Shown: positions 36,370 through 43,147 of the stretch, piece by piece
Layout: each line of letters begins with the position of its first letter
How positions within the stretch are numbered: position 1 is the stretch's first letter
DNA from: Streptomyces sp. ISL-12
GTDB taxonomy: Bacteria; Actinomycetota; Actinomycetes; Streptomycetales; Streptomycetaceae
Reading direction: 5' to 3'
DNA length: 64,000 nucleotides
Assembly: GCF_018614415.1 (NCBI RefSeq)
Contig: NZ_JAGGOO010000070.1
Location: forward strand, 1-64,000
Made by a program: the position numbers and the translations under genes
Notes under the pieces: model-generated
Database searches by the model: none
What the model was told of the DNA's origin: nothing
Seen by the model: the letters and a program-made list of their open reading frames with translations, nothing else

Positions 36370-37263
36370 TCAGACGATCATGACCCGGCGTCCGCGCGCG
36401 TGGCCGGCCTGGCTGTCGGCGTGCGCCGCCGCGGCCTCGGCGAGCGGGTAGGACTTCTCGACCGGGATGTGCAGCCTGCCCCGCGCGATGAGGTCGACGG
36501 CCTCGGCGAGCGCGTCCGGCACGCTTCCGGCCACGCCGGAGAACCGGACCCCGAGATCCGGCGCGCCGAGGTCGGCGATGGAGATCACCTTCCGCGGATC
36601 CCCGGTCAGCTCGACGAGTTCGCGGAGCACGCCCGAGCCGGCCAGGTCGAGGGCCGCGTCGACAGGGCCGAGCCGGCGCACCCGCTCGACCCAGCCCTCG
36701 CCGTACGTCGTGGCGACGGCGCCCAGGCTCCGCAGGTACTCCTGGTTCGCGGCCCCGGCGGTGCCGATCACCGCGATGCCGCGGTCCCGGGCGATCTGCA
36801 GCACCGCTGATCCCACTCCCCCGGACGCGCCGCTGACGAGCAGCGTCTGTCCGGGCCGCACACCGACCTCGCGCAGGACGCGCAGCGCGGTCTCCACCAC
36901 CGAGGGGTACCCGGCCGCCTCTTCGAACGTCAGCCCCTCGGGCATCCGGGCCCAGGCCGACAGCACGGCGAACTCGGCATAGGTGTCGGAGCCCTCCCCG
37001 AACACGCGGTCGCCGATCCCGACGCCCTCGACCCCCGCGCCGACCTCGTCCACCACCCCGGCGGCGTCCAGCCCGACTCCCGCGGGCAGCTCAGTCGGAT
37101 GGGCCCCCAGGACCTGGCCCTCCCGGATCCTCCAGTCGACGGGGTTCACACCCGCCGCCCGCACGGCGACGCGTATCTGGCCGGGGCCCGCGTGGGGCTC
37201 CTCGGCGGCTATGAGACGCAGCACGTCCGGACCGCCGAATTCGGCGAAGCTCACTTTTCTCAT
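36370..37263 (-). CDS. NADPH:quinone oxidoreductase-like MDR-family enzyme
   Basis: A 297-aa zinc-free medium-chain dehydrogenase/reductase: GROES-like N-terminus (VRAAGVNPVDWRIREG, GVGLDAAGVVDEVGAGV) and a Rossmann region with LLVSGASGGVGSAVLQIARDRG as NADPH loop, then VIGTAGAANQEYLRSLGA. No structural-zinc Cys set. Such enzymes reduce quinones or enones. It is divergent from a TetR gene across 70 bp containing a palindrome, so it is probably the repressor's target. Confidence 0.92.
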   Translation of the reverse strand: MRKVSFAEFGGPDVLRLIAAEEPHAGPGQIRVAVRAAGVNPVDWRIREGQVLGAHPTELPAGVGLDAAGVVDEVGAGVEGVGIGDRVFGEGSDTYAEFAVLSAWARMPEGLTFEEAAGYPSVVETALRVLREVGVRPGQTLLVSGASGGVGSAVLQIARDRGIAVIGTAGAANQEYLRSLGAVATTYGEGWVERVRRLGPVDAALDLAGSGVLRELVELTGDPRKVISIADLGAPDLGVRFSGVAGSVPDALAEAVDLIARGRLHIPVEKSYPLAEAAAAHADSQAGHARGRRVMIV

Positions 37264-37279
37264 GCCGGCGACCGTAGCA

Positions 37280-37290
37280 CTAACCGTTAG
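37280..37290. promoter_or_regulatory. Palindromic TetR operator
   Basis: CTAACCGTTAG is a perfect 5-1-5 inverted repeat in the 70-bp gap between the divergent oxidoreductase and TetR genes, extended by AGC/GCT-like flanks. It is placed to repress both promoters. Confidence 0.65.
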
Positions 37291-37333
37291 CTTTTCGCAT
37301 CTGTTCCATACTTGAGCTTGGTAGGGTCAGTGC

Positions 37334-37921
37334 ATGACCGTGCCGACCGGACGCCGTGAGCGCAAGAAGGCCGCGACCCGCCAGAAGATCGCCGACACCG
37401 CGCTGCGGCTCTTCCTGGAGCGCGGGTACGACGCGGTGGGCATCCGTGACGTGGCCGCCGAGGCCGACGTGGCCGTCACCACGCTCTTCTCCCACTTCGC
37501 CTCGAAGGAGGCCCTGGTCTTCGAGCAGGACGACACCTTCGAGCAGCGCCTCACGCGAGCGGTCGCCGACCGGGCGCCGCACGAGCCGCTGATCCCCGCA
37601 CTGCGCCGCGAGATCGAGGCCCTGGTGCGGCACTGCACGGCGGACAGCGCCGCTCCGGTCTGGCACCTGATCGACGAGACGCCCGCGCTGCGGAAGTACG
37701 AGGAGACGATGAGGCTGCGCCACGCGGAGACGCTGGCGACGGCCATCGCCGCCGACCCCGGGCTCTCCCGGTCCGTGACGGTGAGCCGGACGATCGCGAG
37801 GTTCGTGATCGACGCCCATGCGCTGGCCCGTGAGGCGGCCGATCCCGAGGCCGCGCTGGAGGAGATCTTCCGGATGATCGAGGCCGCCTGGGAGGTCACC
37901 CGTCCTTCCGGACACGGGTGA
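37334..37921 (+). CDS. TetR-family regulator (quinone oxidoreductase-linked)
   Basis: A 195-aa protein with a canonical TetR HTH: RQKIADTALRLFLERGYDAVGIRDVAAEADVAVTTLFSHFASKEALVFEQ (about 15-63). The C-terminal ligand domain is variable. Its divergent partner is an NADPH:quinone oxidoreductase, so the ligand may be a quinone or electrophile (inference). The ATG at 37334 directly follows the shared operator region. Confidence 0.93.
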   Translation: MTVPTGRRERKKAATRQKIADTALRLFLERGYDAVGIRDVAAEADVAVTTLFSHFASKEALVFEQDDTFEQRLTRAVADRAPHEPLIPALRREIEALVRHCTADSAAPVWHLIDETPALRKYEETMRLRHAETLATAIAADPGLSRSVTVSRTIARFVIDAHALAREAADPEAALEEIFRMIEAAWEVTRPSGHG

Positions 37922-37949
37922 GCGGCCCGACGCGTGAGCCCGCCTCGCC

Positions 37950-38081
37950 AGGCCGCTGAACGGCCGGGCGGGGGCGGTCAGTCCGGGACCGACAGGCCGC
38001 TGAACGGCCGGGCGGGGGCGGTCAGTCCGGGACCGACAGGCCGCTGAACGGCCGGGCGGGGGCGGTCAGTCCGGGGCCGAC
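37950..38081. repeat. Three tandem copies of a 44-bp unit
   Basis: Units at 37950-37993, 37994-38037 and 38038-38081 are identical except for one A-to-G change near the end of the third. Each unit begins AGGCCGCTGAACGGCC, a GGCCG/CGGCC hairpin, so the array is three potential terminators in a row after the TetR gene. The third copy contains the stop codon of the leftward fragment at 38066. Confidence 0.95.
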
Positions 38082-38191
38082 AGGATCGCGCCCCGGGTGC
38101 CGTCCGCCGCGGGGAGAGCGTGGGCACGCGGCGCGTCCGCGAAGGGCACCAGGACGCGGGCGACACGCGGCGTCGACTCGCCCGCCCCCAC
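38066..38191 (-). pseudogene. C-terminal gene fragment, possibly of an FAD-dependent hydroxylase
   Basis: A 41-residue frame with strong coding-type codon use: GAGESTPRVARVLVPFADAPRAHA then LPAADGTRGAILSAPD and a stop. The RGAILSAPD end faintly resembles the RGAVLVRPDG tail of aromatic FAD hydroxylases. The frame can be followed upstream for a few more residues (ALDAPARHV), without a ribosome site. It appears to be the last piece of a lost gene whose final codons were then triplicated by the 44-bp repeat. Confidence 0.35.
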
Positions 38192-38232
38192 GTGACGGGC
38201 CGGTGCGTCCAGCGCTCCGGCGCGAGGCCGGC

Positions 38233-38865
38233 CTACGCCGCCCGGTACGCCCGGAGGAAGGTCCGCACCCCCTCGACGATGAGCGGCCGCACGCGGGGAT
38301 CCTCCGCGGCGTTGGCGGCGCCGAACCTGTTGAGCGCGACTCCGAAGGTCAGCGCGATGAACTGGTCGGCCGCGAGGCGGGCGTCGGGGACGTCGAGCAG
38401 CCCGGCCTCGGCGAAGGCGGCGAACCGCTCGGCGAGTGCCTCGTCAGGAGTGTCGGCCATCGGGTTCCCGCCCCGGTCCGACAGCGGGCCGGGGGTCGCG
38501 CGGACCAGTCGTTGCAGCGTCGCGTACTCCGCCGAGCCGAGCATGTCGGTCGAGATGCGCATGGAGAACTCGACCAGGACGTCTTCCAGACCGGCGGCTT
38601 CGGTGCGGTCGGTGAGGGTGTCGTCGAGGATGCGCCGGATCGTGCCGATCAGTGACTGGCCGACCGAGTCGACGACCGCGTGCAGCAGCGTCTGCTTGTC
38701 GCCGAAGTAGTCGTAGACCGTCCGCTTGGACACCTCGGCCCGGGCCGCGACCGCGTCGACGCTGGACCGGTCGAAGCCGTTGGCGAGGAACAACTCCCGG
38801 GCGGCGGAGAGGATCGCGGCCCGCTTCTGCGCGGACCCCTCACGCAGTGTCTTCGTGGTCGGCAT
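38233..38865 (-). CDS. TetR-family repressor (MFS efflux-linked)
   Basis: A 210-aa protein with the HTH RAAILSAARELFLANGFDRSSVDAVAARAEVSKRTVYDYFGDKQTLLHAVV (about 14-65) and a C-terminal domain with LVEFSMRISTDMLGSAEYATLQRLV, similar to TetR proteins that have the TetR_C AefR-like region. It is divergent from an MFS drug exporter, with a long palindrome between them. It probably represses the exporter and its downstream monooxygenase until a drug binds. Confidence 0.93.
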   Translation of the reverse strand: MPTTKTLREGSAQKRAAILSAARELFLANGFDRSSVDAVAARAEVSKRTVYDYFGDKQTLLHAVVDSVGQSLIGTIRRILDDTLTDRTEAAGLEDVLVEFSMRISTDMLGSAEYATLQRLVRATPGPLSDRGGNPMADTPDEALAERFAAFAEAGLLDVPDARLAADQFIALTFGVALNRFGAANAAEDPRVRPLIVEGVRTFLRAYRAA

Positions 38866-38883
38866 GGACTCACCCTACCTCTT

Positions 38884-38906
38884 CTACACTGCACGGTGTA
38901 GTGTAG
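38884..38906. promoter_or_regulatory. 23-bp near-perfect palindromic operator
   Basis: Arms CTACACT and AGTGTAG flank GCACGGTGT. The whole 23-bp site differs from its reverse complement only at one mirrored pair and the centre. It lies in the 121-bp gap between divergent TetR and MFS genes and is the likely TetR binding site. Confidence 0.75.
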
Positions 38907-38986
38907 CCGCGGAACGACGACGCACCGTGCCCGGCGACGACGGCCACCGAGCCCGCGCCGGGCCGGCGACGAGGGAAAGGACGTTC

Positions 38987-40384
38987 ATGACCGCGACAAC
39001 CCTGGCTCCCCCGGTCCGTGTCGGGAAGCCCGCCGTCTGGGCTCTCGGCCTGCTGGCGGCCTCCACCGGGACCCTGGAGTCGGTGGTGACACCGACGCTC
39101 CCGCTGCTGCAACGCGAACTGTCGATGAGCCCCGCGCAAGGGGCCTTGCTCAGCATCACGATGCTCCTCACCGGCGCCCTCGTCACACCGGTCGCGGGCA
39201 GTCTCGGTGACCGCCACGGCGGGAAACGGGTCATGCTCCGGCTGATGGCGGTGGTGGCGACCGGCGGCCTGGTGTCCTCGCTGGCACCCAATCTGCCGGT
39301 GCTGCTGCTCGGCCAGGTCCTGGAGGGCGCGATGGTGGGCGCGATGCCGCTCTCGTTCATCCTGGTCCGCAAGCACCTCCCGGCCGGAGCGGCCCAGGTG
39401 GCCATCGGGGTGGTCAGCGGGCTGTTCGTGGGCGGCGGCATGCTGGGCACACTGATGGCCGGGCCCGTCGCGGAAGGGCTGTCCCGGCACTGGATGTTCG
39501 CGTTACCGACGATCGCGATCGTCGCGGCGACCCTGCTCGTGCACCGGCTGATGCCGGACGATCCGCCGGGCCGCGCGGACGCCAGGATCGACTGGCCCGG
39601 CCTGGCCCTCCTCAGCGGCATCCTGCTGACGCTCATGCTCGGGCTCGCGACGGCCCCCGAACTCGGCGGCCGGCCACTCGCACTGGGCGCCCTCGTCCTC
39701 GCCCTCGCCCTGCTCGTGACCGGATGGACCGTCGTCGAACGCCGGTCGCCCTCACCCATGGTCGACCTGCGCCTGGTGGCGAAGCCCGCGATCTGGAGCT
39801 CCTACGTGATCACGTTCGCCGTCTGCCTGGGCACGTCCGTGGCGATGTTCCTCGTCCCGCAGCTGTTCGCGGCCTCCGCCGACGGGTACGGCTTCGGGGC
39901 CGGCTCCACCGACATCGGACGGTACCTGCTGCCCGGCACCGTCGCGGGGGCGGTCAGCGGGCCGCTCGGCGGGGTCGTGGCGCGACGGTTCGGCGCACGT
40001 ACCGCGGTCGCCGCCGGAATCGGCGTCATGACGGCCACATTGGTCGCCATGGCGTTCGTGCACACCGAGGTCTGGCACCTCGTCGTCGGCAAGACACTGG
40101 TCGCCCTGGCCAGTGGTGTCTGCATCACGGCGATGGTCGTCAAGACCGCCACCTCCGTCGATCACGGCAACACCGGCACCGCCACCAGCCTGGTCCTGGT
40201 GATCCGCGTGATCGGCATGGCCGCGGGCGCCCAGGTCAGCGGTGCCTTCCTCACCGCCGGGACCCTCCCCGGAGCGGACGACCCGGCCGAATCGGCCTTC
40301 GCCACCGGCTTCGTCATCGCCGGAGCCGTCACGGCGCTGTCCCTGCTCGCCGTCCGCGCGATGAACAAAGAAGTCAAGGCATGA
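38987..40384 (+). CDS. MFS multidrug exporter (DHA2-like) with a TTA codon
   Basis: A 465-aa transporter with about 14 hydrophobic segments. Motif A is GSLGDRHGGKRVML (GxLaDrxGrkxxl) after the second helix, and the start region LESVVTPTLPLLQRELSMSPAQ is typical of proton-driven drug exporters. Codon 173 is TTA (39503-39505, in FALPTIA), a possible bldA control point. GAAAGG lies 7 nt before the ATG. Its stop overlaps an ATG of the next gene. Confidence 0.93.
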   Translation: MTATTLAPPVRVGKPAVWALGLLAASTGTLESVVTPTLPLLQRELSMSPAQGALLSITMLLTGALVTPVAGSLGDRHGGKRVMLRLMAVVATGGLVSSLAPNLPVLLLGQVLEGAMVGAMPLSFILVRKHLPAGAAQVAIGVVSGLFVGGGMLGTLMAGPVAEGLSRHWMFALPTIAIVAATLLVHRLMPDDPPGRADARIDWPGLALLSGILLTLMLGLATAPELGGRPLALGALVLALALLVTGWTVVERRSPSPMVDLRLVAKPAIWSSYVITFAVCLGTSVAMFLVPQLFAASADGYGFGAGSTDIGRYLLPGTVAGAVSGPLGGVVARRFGARTAVAAGIGVMTATLVAMAFVHTEVWHLVVGKTLVALASGVCITAMVVKTATSVDHGNTGTATSLVLVIRVIGMAAGAQVSGAFLTAGTLPGADDPAESAFATGFVIAGAVTALSLLAVRAMNKEVKA

Positions 40385-40446
40385 CACGGAGGAGTCAAGA
40401 CATGACACAGGGGAAAGAAGCAATGACGCGAAAGGGACAGGACATG
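40381..40446 (+). repeat. Tandem 21-nt start-codon/ribosome-site module
   Basis: Three degenerate 21-nt units beginning ATGACACGGAGGAG, ATGACACAGGGGAAAG and ATGACGCGAAAGGG are followed by a fourth ATGACC. In-frame ATGs therefore occur at 40381, 40402, 40423 and 40444, and each of the last three has its own purine-rich ribosome site in the unit before it. Confidence 0.85.
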
Positions 40447-41667
40447 ACCGCCACGCGCCCGTTGACGGGCATCCGTACCGCACGCGGGCGCGAGGTCCTG
40501 ATATCGGGGGCCGGCATCGCGGGTTGCGCCCTCGCCTTCTGGCTGAACCGCCACGGGTACGCGGTCACGGTCGTGGAGAAGGCCGGCGCACCGCGTGACG
40601 GCGGTTACCCCATCGACGTACGCGGCACCGCGCTGGAGGTCGTCCGCAGGATGGGTCTCCTGCCACAACTCCGGGACGCCCACATCGACCTGCGCCGGAT
40701 GACCTTCCTGGACGGGGACGGCGGCACGGTCGCCTCGGTCAGCCCGCAGGACGTCGTCGGCAGTGTCGCGGGACGGGACATCGAGGTGCGGCGCGGGGAT
40801 CTGACCGGCGCCCTGTACGGGGCGGTCCGTGACGACGTGGAATTCCTGTTCGACGACTTCATCGACACCCTCGACCAGTCCGGCCACGGGGTCGACGTCA
40901 CCTTCCGCGGGGGCGGCAGGCGTACGTTCGACATGGTCTTCGGCGCGGACGGTCTGCACTCCCGCACCCGGGAGCTCCTGTTCGGCTCCGAGGAGCGGTT
41001 CCACCGCTACCTCGGGTACTGCTTCGCCGTGTTCACCATGCGCAACACCCTCGGCCTCTCCCGCGAGATCACGATGTGGAACACCCCGGGCAGGGCCGCC
41101 GCGCTCTATGCCGTGGGGGACGACGACGAGGTGCACGCCTTCCTGAACTTCGCCCGCCCGGAACCACCGTTCGGCGCGATCCGTGCCCCGCAGGCCCGAC
41201 AGGACCTGGTCTCCGCGGTCTTCGCCGACGCGGGCTGGGAGGTTCCGGGCATGATCGCGGCCATGCCCGACGCGGACGACCTGTTCATCGACGTGGTCAG
41301 CCAGATCCGGATGCCCCGCTGGTCCCGTGGCAGGGTCGCGCTGGTGGGCGACGCCGCGTACGCGCCCTCGTTCCTCACCGGACAGGGCACCAGCCTCGCG
41401 CTCGTCGGCGCGTACATGCTCGCCGGTTCGCTGGCCGCCGGCCGGGACGCCGCCGCGGGCTTCGCGGCCTACGAGGACACCACCCGCGGGTTCGTCACCC
41501 TGAACCAGGACCAGGTCGGCGCGGGCGAGGCCGCCCTCTTCCCCACCACCGCCCAGGCCCTGGAGCGGCGCAACACCATGCTGCGCGGCCTCGGAGCCCT
41601 GCCCTCCCGGGAGGAACGACCGGCCCACTCGGCCCTGACTCTGCCCGAGTTCGCGCCCCTGGGGTGA
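40402..41667 (+). CDS. FAD-dependent monooxygenase (p-hydroxybenzoate hydroxylase-like fold)
   Basis: A flavoprotein of 400-428 aa depending on start. Landmarks are the FAD loop VLISGAGIAGCALAFWLNRHGYAVTVVEKA (GxGxxG), a DG-type motif FGADGLHSRTRELLF, and GDAAYAPSFLTGQGTSLALVGAYMLAGSL, the GD motif that binds FAD ribityl. This class includes TetX-like and aromatic hydroxylases, so it may inactivate a drug also pumped by the preceding MFS protein. Four in-frame ATGs exist; I use 40402 because GGAGGA lies 9 nt upstream. The first ATG overlaps the MFS stop (ATGA), and 40444 would give the most family-like N-terminus. Confidence 0.9.
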   Translation: MTQGKEAMTRKGQDMTATRPLTGIRTARGREVLISGAGIAGCALAFWLNRHGYAVTVVEKAGAPRDGGYPIDVRGTALEVVRRMGLLPQLRDAHIDLRRMTFLDGDGGTVASVSPQDVVGSVAGRDIEVRRGDLTGALYGAVRDDVEFLFDDFIDTLDQSGHGVDVTFRGGGRRTFDMVFGADGLHSRTRELLFGSEERFHRYLGYCFAVFTMRNTLGLSREITMWNTPGRAAALYAVGDDDEVHAFLNFARPEPPFGAIRAPQARQDLVSAVFADAGWEVPGMIAAMPDADDLFIDVVSQIRMPRWSRGRVALVGDAAYAPSFLTGQGTSLALVGAYMLAGSLAAGRDAAAGFAAYEDTTRGFVTLNQDQVGAGEAALFPTTAQALERRNTMLRGLGALPSREERPAHSALTLPEFAPLG

Positions 41668-41725
41668 CTCGGCGCATGCGCGCGCCTGACGTCACCGGGG
41701 AGGCGGAGTCTGATGATCCAAGGTT

Positions 41726-41739
41726 CCCTGAATTCAGGG
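41726..41739. promoter_or_regulatory. Palindromic operator of the CmtR-like sensor
   Basis: CCCTGAATTCAGGG is a perfect 14-bp palindrome 20 bp before the GTG start of the ArsR/SmtB-family gene. The position fits autorepression of the sensor-CDF operon. Confidence 0.65.
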
Positions 41740-41758
41740 TTATGTGTATCGTCAGGGC

Positions 41759-42094
41759 GTGCTGACTCTCGCTTCCGACATCGAGGTCCTGGCACGGTTC
41801 GGGCGCGCGCTCGCCGACCCGATCCGCTGCCGGATCCTGCTCGCCCTGCGTACGGCCCCGGCCTACCCCTCCGACCTCGCCGACGCCTTGGGAATCTCGC
41901 GTACCCGGCTGTCGAACCACTTGGCCTGTCTGCGCGACTGCGGCCTGGTCGTCGCGGTCCCGGACGGCCGGCGCACGCGCTACGAACTCGCCGACGACCG
42001 CCTCGGCCACGCCCTGGACGACCTGCGGACGGCCGTCGTGGCCGTCGCCGCGGACCGCACCTGCGCGGACACCGAGGAGAAGGGCTGCTGCTGA
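41759..42094 (+). CDS. ArsR/SmtB-family metal sensor, CmtR-like
   Basis: A 111-aa winged-helix repressor (LTLASDIEVLARFGRALADPIRCRILLALRTAP...LADALGISRTRLSNHLACLRDCGLVV). The pair of cysteines in HLACLRDCG and the C-terminal Cys (RTCADTEEKGCC) match the Cys57/Cys61/Cys102 set that binds Cd(II)/Pb(II) in Mycobacterium tuberculosis CmtR. I chose the GTG at 41759 because it aligns with the family's MLT start; another GTG lies 15 nt upstream. The stop directly abuts the ATG of the CDF transporter gene, so the two form one metal-resistance operon. Confidence 0.85.
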   Translation: MLTLASDIEVLARFGRALADPIRCRILLALRTAPAYPSDLADALGISRTRLSNHLACLRDCGLVVAVPDGRRTRYELADDRLGHALDDLRTAVVAVAADRTCADTEEKGCC

Positions 42095-42925
42095 ATGACC
42101 GCGCTGCCCCTCGCTTCCGGTCCCAGTCCCTCCCCTGAGGCTGGTCCTGGTCCCGACGCCAGTCCTGGTCCCGATGCGAGCACTTGTCCCGATGCGAGCA
42201 CTTGTCCCGATGCGAGCACTTGTCCCGATGCCGGCCCTTGTCCCTGTTGCGGGGCCGGGGCCGGGCCCGACGCCGGCCCCGGCCCCGCTCGCCGTGACGC
42301 GCTGACCCGTCGCATACGGCTGCTGGTCGCCGCGACCATCGCCTACAACGTGATCGAGGCGGTCGTCGCCCTCACCGCGGGCACGATCGCCTCCTCGACC
42401 GCCCTGATCGGGTTCGGCCTGGACTCCGTGATCGAGGTGTCCTCCGCCGCCGCCGTCGCCTGGCAGTTCTCCGCCGGCGACCACGCCGTCCGCGAAGCGC
42501 GGGAGAGGACCACGCTCCGCGTCATCGCGGTGTCCTTCTTCGCGCTCGCCCTGTACGTCACCGTCGACTCCGTACGGGCGCTGACCGGCAACGGCGAAGC
42601 CGGACACTCGGTCCCCGGCATCGTTCTCGCCGCGCTCTCGCTGGCCGTCATGCCGTTCCTGTCCGCGGCCCAGCGCAAGGCCGGACGGGAGCTGGGCTCC
42701 GCCTCCGCCGTGGCCGACTCCAAACAGACACTGCTGTGCACCTACCTGTCCGCTGTGCTGCTGGTCGGCCTGCTCGCCCACCTCGCCCTCGGCTGGTCCT
42801 GGGCCGACCCCGCCGCCGCCCTCGTCATCGCGGTCATCGCGGTCAGGGAAGGCCGCGACGCCTGGCAGGGCAAGGGCTGCTGCGGGCGGCAGCCGGACAC
42901 GTCCTCATGTGGCGTCCCCGGCTGA
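42095..42925 (+). CDS. Cation diffusion facilitator-family transporter with Cys-rich repeat N-terminus
   Basis: A 276-aa membrane protein. After residue 70 come about five or six helices: LLVAATIAYNVIEAVVALTAG, TALIGFGLDSVIEVSSAAAVA, VIAVSFFALALYVTVDSV, GIVLAALSLAVMPFL, LSAVLLVGLLAHLAL and ADPAAALVIAVIAV, with the Asp in GFGLDSVIE and WADPAAA at metal-site positions of CDF proteins. It has no large C-terminal cytoplasmic domain; instead a GKGCCG motif lies near the end. The first 70 residues are Pro/Asp/Ala-rich with CPDAST repeated and PCPCC, an unusual possible metal-binding extension. The partner sensor suggests Cd, Pb or Zn export. Confidence 0.87.
   Translation: MTALPLASGPSPSPEAGPGPDASPGPDASTCPDASTCPDASTCPDAGPCPCCGAGAGPDAGPGPARRDALTRRIRLLVAATIAYNVIEAVVALTAGTIASSTALIGFGLDSVIEVSSAAAVAWQFSAGDHAVREARERTTLRVIAVSFFALALYVTVDSVRALTGNGEAGHSVPGIVLAALSLAVMPFLSAAQRKAGRELGSASAVADSKQTLLCTYLSAVLLVGLLAHLALGWSWADPAAALVIAVIAVREGRDAWQGKGCCGRQPDTSSCGVPG
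42181..42234. repeat. Three tandem 18-bp units coding CPDAST
   Basis: CACTTGTCCCGATGCGAG is repeated at 42181, 42199 and 42217, the last with changes at its end. It lies inside the start of the CDF gene and keeps the reading frame, adding one Cys per copy. Copy number may vary between strains. Confidence 0.9.
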
Positions 42926-43125
42926 GGAGTTGCCGCCGAAGCAGGCGCGGACCCGGGACTTCAGCAGCTTCCCGGAGGCCGTGCGCGGCAGTTCGGGAGC
43001 CGCGCACCCGGTCAGGGTCGAGGCGGGCGCCCGCACGTGGGACGAGCACCGCACGCGGCACCTCTCCCCACGTGTCGTCGGCCACGCCGATCACCGCGCG
43101 GGCCGTAGCCAGGAGCAGCCATGGT
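42905..43125 (-). pseudogene. Fatty-acyl-CoA synthetase (AMP-binding) C-terminal remnant
   Basis: Leftward translation gives AVIGVADDTWGEVPRAVLVPRAGARLDPD, then after a deletion and frame change ELPRTASGKLLKSRVRACFGGNSSAG to a stop at 42905. These are the conserved C-terminal subdomain motifs of AMP-dependent acyl-CoA ligases, including the catalytic Lys in RTASGKLLK. The first 400 or more residues are gone. The end overlaps the 3' end of the CDF gene on the other strand. Confidence 0.75.
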
Positions 43126-43147
43126 CGGCGCCAACAGTCGCCACCGC

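Noticed and set aside
42181..42234. Possible CRISPR array from the 18-bp repeats
   Set aside because: The units are directly adjacent without unique spacers, stay in frame within the CDF gene, and there are no cas genes.
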